Shown: piece after piece, positions 34,297 through 39,166 of the stretch | Layout of the letters: each line of letters starts with the position of its first letter | Numbering within the stretch: the first letter of the stretch is position 1 | Assembly (NCBI GenBank): GCA_900546285.1 | Contig: URCJ01000013.1 | Location: 1 to 39,166, forward strand | DNA length: 39,166 nt | Direction: 5' to 3' | Source: an uncultured Solobacterium sp. | Lineage (GTDB): Bacteria > Bacillota_I > Bacilli_A > Erysipelotrichales > Erysipelotrichaceae | The notes under the pieces: model-generated | What the model saw: only the letters and a program-made list of their open reading frames with translations | Told to the model about the DNA's origin: nothing | The model's database searches: none | Program-made: the position numbers and the translations under genes

Positions 34297-36360
34297 CTAT
34301 CTTGTTACGTCTATTATTATATCATTAGCCTTTACATCACCCATCTTAACAAGCTTAAGTTTACTATCTGCTTCAAGATTTGTGAACACCATAGGTGTCG
34401 CAGTACTTAAACCCTTACTCTTAATAAAGTCTAAATCTACTTCAGCTAATAAATCGCCCTTCTTAATTGTTTGACCATTTTCAACCACTACATTAAAACC
34501 TTCACCATTTAAAGTAACTGTATCCATACCAATATGAAGTAAGATTTCAGTACCCTTATCACTCACCATACCAATGGCATGCTTAGTACCAAAGACAAAT
34601 GACACCTTACCATCAACTGGAGCATAGAACTTATTACCTGTAGGGAAAATAACTAGACCCTTACCCATCATCTCACTGGCAAAAGTCTCATCTGGTGCTT
34701 CAGACAACAAAGCTACCTTACCATCAACAGGACAAACAACAGTTTCACTCTCCTTAGCATCGCTTTGGCGAGCTAAATATTCTTCTAAATCAGACTTAAT
34801 AACAGTAACTGTAGGACCATAGATAACTTGAATTCCATTACCCTTTTTAACAACACCCTTAGCACCAGTTGCAGTTAAGATACCTTCATCAACCTTACTT
34901 GCATCATAAACTGTACATCTAAGTCTTGTAATACAACAGTCAACATCACTAATATTAGACTTACCGCCCAAGCCCTTAGTAATCATCTTGCTGATTTCAT
35001 CGTTAGTCTTAGCAACACCACCTTCAGCAGTATTATTCTTAGCCTCTAAATCTTTTCTAGTATAAAGCTTAACCTCACTATCATCATCCTCTCTACCAGG
35101 AGTCTTTAGATTCATTTTCTTAATCAATAAAGTAAATACCAAGTAATAAACAATAAAGTAAACAACACCAACAACTACAACCATAATCCAGTTAGTCTTT
35201 GCGTTACCTTGCATAATACCGAACAATGTAAGGTCAATTAGACCACCAGAGAAAGTCATACCAACACCAACTTTAAGAATATGCATAAGCATATAAGCAA
35301 GACCAGCACCAAATACATGAATAATATATAGAATTGGAGCTACAAATAAGAAAGTAAATTCAATTGGTTCTGTAATACCTGTAAGCATAGAAGTTAAAGC
35401 TGCAGACATCAATAAACCACCAACAACCTTTTTCTTCTCAGGCTTAGCAGTATGATACATAGCCAAAGCAGCACCAGGTAAACCAAAGATCATTAGTGGG
35501 AACTTACCTGACATGAAACGAGTAGCTTCTGTATTAAACACAGTAGTTGTAGGATCTGCTAATTGAGCAAAGAAAATATTTTGAGCACCCTCAACAGTAA
35601 CGCCACCAACAACGGCAGTACCACCAACGGCAGTTTGCCAGAATGGCAAATAGAACACATGGTGTAGACCAAATGGAAGAAGAGCTCTTTCCATAATTCC
35701 ATACAACAATGTACCTGCATAACCAGAACTTCTTACCACATTACCTACTGCATAAATACCCTCTTGGATATGTGGCCAAATGAAGAACATCACAATACCA
35801 ACAATTAGATAAACAAGTGTTGAAATAATAGGCACAAATCTTGAACCACCAAAGAAAGATAATACTTGAGGTAGTTGAATCTTATAGAACTTATTATGCA
35901 AAGCAGCAACACCAAGACCTACAATAATACCACCAAAGACACCCATTTGTAGTGATTCAATACCAACCACATTTGTAAGAGAACCAGCAGGTAAAGAATC
36001 GCCAATACCTGTAATCTTTAACATAGCACTGATTGCAGTATGCATAACAAAGAACGCAACAGCACCAGATAAAGCAGCTACTTCTTTCTCTTTCTTTGCC
36101 ATACCAATCGCAACACCCATTGCGAAAATAATTGGTAAGTTCGCAAATACAACATTACCACATTCACTTAAAACTAATAGTAAACCATGAAGTAAAGTAC
36201 CCTCACCTAATACTGATTCTAGATGATATGCTTCAATCATTGTTGCATTAGTAAATGATCCACCAATACCTAGCAACAAACCTGCAACAGGTAGGATTGC
36301 AATCGGTAACATGAATGATCTACCAACTCTTTGTAGAACGCCAAAAATCTTGTCTTTCAT
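34297..36360 (-). CDS. glucose-family PTS permease EIICBA
   Basis: A 687-aa three-domain permease. EIIC (about 1-425, ten or so helices; GITEPIEFTFLFVAP is the conserved sugar-site loop) is followed by EIIB (about 450-530) with the phosphorylated Cys in DCCITRLR, and EIIA (about 545-687) with His in KHAIGMVSDKG and LLHIGMDTV. It imports and phosphorylates a hexose; glucose is the likeliest substrate by overall resemblance to PtsG, but GlcNAc or maltose cannot be excluded. GGGAGG lies eight to nine bases before the ATG. Expression should be controlled by the leader antiterminator and by the cre-like box upstream. Confidence 0.85.
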   Translation of the reverse strand: MKDKIFGVLQRVGRSFMLPIAILPVAGLLLGIGGSFTNATMIEAYHLESVLGEGTLLHGLLLVLSECGNVVFANLPIIFAMGVAIGMAKKEKEVAALSGAVAFFVMHTAISAMLKITGIGDSLPAGSLTNVVGIESLQMGVFGGIIVGLGVAALHNKFYKIQLPQVLSFFGGSRFVPIISTLVYLIVGIVMFFIWPHIQEGIYAVGNVVRSSGYAGTLLYGIMERALLPFGLHHVFYLPFWQTAVGGTAVVGGVTVEGAQNIFFAQLADPTTTVFNTEATRFMSGKFPLMIFGLPGAALAMYHTAKPEKKKVVGGLLMSAALTSMLTGITEPIEFTFLFVAPILYIIHVFGAGLAYMLMHILKVGVGMTFSGGLIDLTLFGIMQGNAKTNWIMVVVVGVVYFIVYYLVFTLLIKKMNLKTPGREDDDSEVKLYTRKDLEAKNNTAEGGVAKTNDEISKMITKGLGGKSNISDVDCCITRLRCTVYDASKVDEGILTATGAKGVVKKGNGIQVIYGPTVTVIKSDLEEYLARQSDAKESETVVCPVDGKVALLSEAPDETFASEMMGKGLVIFPTGNKFYAPVDGKVSFVFGTKHAIGMVSDKGTEILLHIGMDTVTLNGEGFNVVVENGQTIKKGDLLAEVDLDFIKSKGLSTATPMVFTNLEADSKLKLVKMGDVKANDIIIDVTR

Positions 36361-36404
36361 AAATTTTCCTCCCTTTCATTTTGGCTCTTTTTAAGGGAGA
36401 TAAA

Positions 36405-36475
36405 TAAAAAACATCAACCTTAAAAAGAATGTTAATCCTTTTAATAGTTGATGCTTGGTTTACCAATAACACGCC
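36405..36475 (-). promoter_or_regulatory. RAT antiterminator and overlapping terminator in the PTS leader
   Basis: On the minus strand a RAT-like element (36475-36446: GTTATTGG, then CCAAGCATCAAC) overlaps the 5' arm of a terminator: CATCAAC (36453-36447) pairs with GTTGATG (36418-36412), with a further A/T stem inside, followed by TTTTTT. This mutually exclusive arrangement is the standard BglG/LicT control element. The antiterminator encoded downstream is the expected binder. Confidence 0.75.
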
Positions 36476-36507
36476 ATTAATTTTTTAACATGTTTACTTT
36501 ATCACAT

Positions 36508-36524
36508 TTGAAAGCGCTTTTACA
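36508..36524. promoter_or_regulatory. cre-like CcpA box upstream of the PTS operon
   Basis: TTGAAAGCGCTTTTACA has the catabolite-response centre AAAGCGCTTT and differs slightly from the usual WTGNAANCGNWNNCW. It overlaps a possible minus-strand -35 (TTGTAA) of the PTS transcript, about 150 bases before the gene, so CcpA binding there would repress. Confidence 0.55.
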
Positions 36525-36543
36525 ACCCTTTTGCACAAATTAT

Positions 36544-36613
36544 CTAAATCTTTCTTATCAGGATGACTTAAGGCCTTATCAAAGTTATCAATTAAGGCAT
36601 CAATATTAGGTGG
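36544..36613. repeat. 70-nt direct repeat, copy A
   Basis: The segment matches 36985-37054 with three mismatches in 70 bases. It is the shared part of the flavodoxin tail and its downstream duplicate. Confidence 0.8.
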
Positions 36614-36636
36614 ATAATTATTTTGAATTACTTGAT

Positions 36637-36801
36637 TTACAAAGGATAATGCTTTTTTCGGATTTTCATTGCGCTTATCAATAATAATCTTATGAAGTCC
36701 CCTGGAATTGCAAAAAGTGGCTCAATTTCTTCACTTCTGAAATCTTCCCCAACTTGGGGAAGATTTGAAAATCCACTATATAGTTCTGCAAATTTCTGCA
36801 T
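36637..36801 (-). CDS. 54-aa small protein or decayed N-terminus
   Basis: An ATG at 36801 follows GAGGGGAT by about five bases and opens 54 codons (MQKFAELYSGFSNLPQVGED..., then EEIEPLFAIPGDF) ending at a TAA at 36637. Codon use looks coding over the first 35 residues and poorer afterwards, where the flavodoxin-tail frame takes over. It may therefore be the 5' part of an older gene fused by a deletion or recombination to a flavodoxin tail. The family is not recognised. Confidence 0.4.
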   Translation of the reverse strand: MQKFAELYSGFSNLPQVGEDFRSEEIEPLFAIPGDFIRLLLISAMKIRKKHYPL

Positions 36802-36943
36802 ATCATCCCCTCATTTTCGTACCAGAATACCGTGTGTGACAATTTTTGTTTAAAAATTGATATGCCAAACTGGCATTTCAAATATACTGTTTATCATGTA
36901 TAAAAGTCTGATTCATTACATCAAAAAGTTCTTCAATCGTGCT

Positions 36944-37411
36944 TTAGCTTTGCGTAATTATTGAAACCATTTGGCTTAATTTCTCTAAATCTTTCTTATC
37001 AGGATGACTTAAGGCCTTATCGAAGTTATCAATTAAGACATCGATATTAGGTGGGCAATTATCAGATTCTTTCATCTTCAAATAGCGTTCCCTAACACTA
37101 CTAGGCATCTTACCCTGACACATATATTCACCAATTATTTCATTACTTGAATCAATATTGTTCTTAACATTAGTAAGTATTCTATCAAAGTAAGTAACAC
37201 TACCACCAAAGCCACAGGTGCCAAATAAGAAGACCTTTTTGTTTCTTAATAATTTAAGATACTCTATAGTCTTAGAATCTGCATTACCCTTATCAGTCCA
37301 AAAACCTACAAAGACAATGTCATCATTATCATTATCAGGTAATACATTCTTTATAGTATCAGCCAACAACTTAGTATTACCTGTTAAACTGTTATATACA
37401 ACTGTATACAT
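36944..37411 (-). CDS. flavodoxin family protein
   Basis: A 155-aa flavodoxin-like protein. The FMN phosphate loop is SLTGNTK (8-14); GFWTDKGNADSKT and FLFGTCGFGGS supply the 50s- and 90s-type loops. It resembles the short flavodoxins called BilS in bilirubin-reducing gut bacteria, but no bilR is present here, so that name is not applied. It is the last gene of a three-gene flavin cluster, separated by two bases from the PPOX-like gene, and likely shuttles electrons for a reductase. Confidence 0.75.
   Translation of the reverse strand: MYTVVYNSLTGNTKLLADTIKNVLPDNDNDDIVFVGFWTDKGNADSKTIEYLKLLRNKKVFLFGTCGFGGSVTYFDRILTNVKNNIDSSNEIIGEYMCQGKMPSSVRERYLKMKESDNCPPNIDVLIDNFDKALSHPDKKDLEKLSQMVSIITQS
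36985..37054. repeat. 70-nt direct repeat, copy B
   Basis: Part of the 3' end of the intact flavodoxin gene; partner of 36544-36613. Confidence 0.8.
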
Positions 37412-37413
37412 TA

Positions 37414-37881
37414 TTACTTCTCCTGTACTTGTTTTCCACTTTTATGTTCGATACTAATTTCATACATTTGGACAAACTTACTATCTTCCTTGATTGCTTT
37501 ATCAGCCAAATCAACACTAGGATAATACTTCATCACGAATGTTTTTAATACTTCTATATCAGTATCTACAAGATGACATCTGCCAAAGACTACTACACTT
37601 TGTACATATGGTGCCCATGACAATTCTTCATTATTTTCATTGCCAAAGACAGTAAAACATACTTTATCATTTCTATTTAAACAATCAACCTTATATCCTG
37701 CCTTAGCTCCATGAAAATAAATCTTTTGATTAGCCTCATCATAATAATAATTAATAGGAATACTATAAGGATAACCATCATCACCATTCATTGATAAAAC
37801 ACCTCTTCTGCAACTATGCAACAAATTATCTACAGCATCCTTATCAATTTCATTTTTAATCTTTCTAATTTTTCTAAACAT
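37414..37881 (-). CDS. pyridoxamine 5'-phosphate oxidase-like FMN-binding protein
   Basis: A 155-aa split-barrel flavoprotein. The N-terminal pattern (LHSCRRGVLSMNGDDGYPYSI) and IYFHGAKAGYKVDCL are typical of the NimA/PPOX-like group that binds FMN and reduces nitro compounds or other small substrates. It is encoded between an FMN-reductase-like protein and a flavodoxin; its ATG overlaps the stop of the upstream gene. Confidence 0.8.
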   Translation of the reverse strand: MFRKIRKIKNEIDKDAVDNLLHSCRRGVLSMNGDDGYPYSIPINYYYDEANQKIYFHGAKAGYKVDCLNRNDKVCFTVFGNENNEELSWAPYVQSVVVFGRCHLVDTDIEVLKTFVMKYYPSVDLADKAIKEDSKFVQMYEISIEHKSGKQVQEK

Positions 37882-38420
37882 TATAAATTCTTCCCAAGCT
37901 CATACGCTTTATTCTTAATATCAACAAAATTATTAACGCTACCCGCTTCATCAACACCACCAGCTACTACTTTACCTTTTAGTCTAGCCTTATCAAAACA
38001 ATCAACCCAACCCTGTAGACCACTATAAGCCTTATCAAATGTTGCATCGCCATCATCAGCTGCTGTAGCAATCATATAGATATCTCTAAAATTATAATCA
38101 CTAGAATATAAAGGATTAAGTCTATCTAATAAGGTCTTCATTTGACCACACATCACATAATAATAGATAGGTGTTGCATATACGATCACTTCAGCTTCTT
38201 TTACCTTTGCCATAATATCAGCAACATCATCTTTTAATACGCACTTACCTGTCTTTTGACAAGATAAACAACCAATACAATACTTAATATCTTTTCCTTT
38301 TAAAGAAACATACTCTGTATCAAGTCCTGCATCCGTAGCACCTTTTTCACATTCTCTTGCTAAGATATCGGAATTGCTGTTAGTTCTTAGACTTGTAGAT
38401 ATTATCAAAACTTTCTTCAT
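37881..38420 (-). CDS. NADPH-dependent FMN reductase-like flavoprotein
   Basis: A 179-aa flavodoxin-fold protein with STSLRTNSNSDILA as phosphate loop and ATPIYYYVMCGQMK as the second flavin loop. The segment GCLSCQKTGKCVLKDD resembles the compact Cys motif of iron-sulfur flavoproteins but has three Cys within it. It probably reduces flavin or small quinone-like substrates with NAD(P)H. The ATG at 38420 is chosen over the GTG one codon earlier. It overlaps the preceding gene's stop. Confidence 0.75.
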   Translation of the reverse strand: MKKVLIISTSLRTNSNSDILARECEKGATDAGLDTEYVSLKGKDIKYCIGCLSCQKTGKCVLKDDVADIMAKVKEAEVIVYATPIYYYVMCGQMKTLLDRLNPLYSSDYNFRDIYMIATAADDGDATFDKAYSGLQGWVDCFDKARLKGKVVAGGVDEAGSVNNFVDIKNKAYELGKNL

Positions 38421-38725
38421 CACTCAACCCTCACTATTACTGGATACAAGGTAATCTTACCCCTAGCTTCCACTTTATACCAGCTTCCTTTTTTAAGCTT
38501 AATCTTCTCAGTTACACCATGAGTGATATATCCAACAACATATTGTTCATTAGTATCTACATCAGTAAAAACTACACTTGTATCACTATCACCACTTACC
38601 TTAACTGTATTTAATATTGGCTGAATCTCCTCTGTTCCTGAAATAGTAATGGTATTACTATTTTTAAAGTTTCCATAAAACAATATACCACCAACAATCA
38701 ATACTAATAGAATTATCTTCTTCAT
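38420..38725 (-). CDS. small exported or membrane-anchored protein
   Basis: A 101-aa protein (from ATG 38725) with one N-terminal hydrophobic helix (KKIILLVLIVGGILFYG) and a beta-rich remainder containing ISGTEEIQPILNTVKVSG and a KLKKGSWYKVEARG stretch. No family is recognised. The helix could be an uncleaved anchor. It overlaps the GNAT gene by four bases and the FMN-reductase-like gene by one. Confidence 0.55.
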   Translation of the reverse strand: MKKIILLVLIVGGILFYGNFKNSNTITISGTEEIQPILNTVKVSGDSDTSVVFTDVDTNEQYVVGYITHGVTEKIKLKKGSWYKVEARGKITLYPVIVRVE

Positions 38726-39166
38726 AATTTCACCATCATCCAATCCATAGAAACATAACTTCCATCACTATATTTCATACTATCAGGCTTAGTGCCATAC
38801 TTTTTAAAACCATATTTCTCGTATAATTTAATCGCCTTAGTATTATTAGAAACAACCTCAAGTTCAGCCTGTTCATAGTCTACTTCCTTAGCATATCTTA
38901 ACGCTGTCTCTAACATAATACCACCAATACCACAACCCCAATATTCTTGATACAGGGCAATAGCCATATCACATCTATGGGCAAATCTTCTAAATGGTCC
39001 AACAGGAGAGAAAGAACAATTACCCACATGTTTGCCATCTATATAAGCCACTAACATCAACGCCTTATCCATTTCTAGACACATATTAATAAAACCTTTT
39101 TCATCTTCAACTGTAAGATTAATTTCATCTTCTTCTCTTAATAAATAAGGTGTTTCCTTAGCAGTT
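38722..39166 (-). CDS. GNAT acetyltransferase, cut by the window edge
   Basis: The frame is open through the right edge, so the start lies outside. About 148 codons are seen, beginning with AKETPYLLREEDEINLTVED, typical of a GNAT N-terminus. The acetyl-CoA loop is YWGCGIGGIMLE and the C-terminal beta-bulge is VSNNTKAIKLYEKYGF. It acetylates an amine on a small molecule or protein; substrate unknown. It leads or belongs to the flavin gene cluster by overlap with the next gene. Confidence 0.85.
   Translation of the reverse strand, partial: TAKETPYLLREEDEINLTVEDEKGFINMCLEMDKALMLVAYIDGKHVGNCSFSPVGPFRRFAHRCDMAIALYQEYWGCGIGGIMLETALRYAKEVDYEQAELEVVSNNTKAIKLYEKYGFKKYGTKPDSMKYSDGSYVSMDWMMVKL

Larger units (their letters stand above)
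36494..36680 (-). pseudogene. duplicated C-terminal fragment of the flavodoxin gene
   Basis: Minus-strand frame reading KRNENPKKALSFVNQ, then YPPNIDALIDNFDKALSHPDKK, ending at a TAA at 36494. The second part is nearly identical to the tail of the flavodoxin gene at 36944-37411. DNA identity is high over 70 bases (three differences between 36544-36613 and 36985-37054). There is no start or FMN-binding part. Its last codons coincide with the cre-like box, and the PTS promoter must lie in or next to its end. Confidence 0.65.

Noticed and set aside
36690..36881. 63-codon minus-strand frame
   Set aside because: It runs in the wrong frame relative to the better-supported 54-codon frame starting at 36801 and shows no domain.

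Overview
The window is AT-rich, low-GC Gram-positive DNA. The gene content (a complete opp oligopeptide ABC operon, an ECF-type vitamin transporter, a glucose-type PTS permease under a BglG/LicT-type antiterminator, a cre-like box, lipoproteins with Gram-positive-style lipoboxes) points to a gut or oral Bacillota of the Erysipelotrichia kind. That placement is inferred from gene content and codon usage. No rRNA, tRNA, CRISPR array or insertion sequence was seen.

Layout. 0-5.4 kb: a membrane mannosyltransferase-like protein with an inserted discoidin-like domain, a decayed AbiEii-like nucleotidyltransferase, and a compact minus-strand operon (28-aa peptide, membrane thioredoxin-like protein, secreted Cys-rich DUF2599-like protein, small membrane protein) that looks like a secreted-effector cassette. 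A rotted gene remnant follows. 5.4-10.9 kb: a Crp/Fnr regulator behind a 29-nt perfect dyad, a GPH sugar symporter, a MATE exporter, a membrane diguanylate cyclase, and the stump of a DinJ/YafQ toxin-antitoxin pair. 10.9-14.6 kb: a large two-HTH regulator divergent from two zinc-ribbon membrane proteins, one carrying a PrsW-type protease domain. 14.6-20.1 kb: ECF transporter operon (EcfA1, EcfA2, EcfT, S component, methyltransferase), a C26 glutamine-amidotransferase-like hydrolase and a DUF4143 ATPase.

20.2-25.0 kb: a LuxR-type regulator fused to a 12-helix membrane domain, cotranscribed with two lipoproteins, and divergent from a zinc-ribbon protein that appears paralogous to one of those lipoproteins. 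This is one of the two least familiar modules in the window. 25.1-30.8 kb: oppABCDF with a strong promoter and an oppA/oppB intercistronic hairpin. 31.1-33.4 kb: an ABC exporter pair. 33.5-36.5 kb: a glucose-type PTS permease and its antiterminator, with RAT/terminator leader and cre-like box. 36.5-39.2 kb: flavodoxin, PPOX-like and FMN-reductase-like genes, a duplicated flavodoxin tail, a small exported protein and an edge-truncated GNAT acetyltransferase.

The core theme is nutrient uptake (peptides, sugars, a vitamin) plus envelope sensing. Defence and toxin-antitoxin genes are present only as remnants. Several convergent gene pairs share bidirectional hairpin terminators, and two genes (MATE, ecfA1) have a TATAAT box so close to the ATG that they may be translated from leaderless mRNAs.
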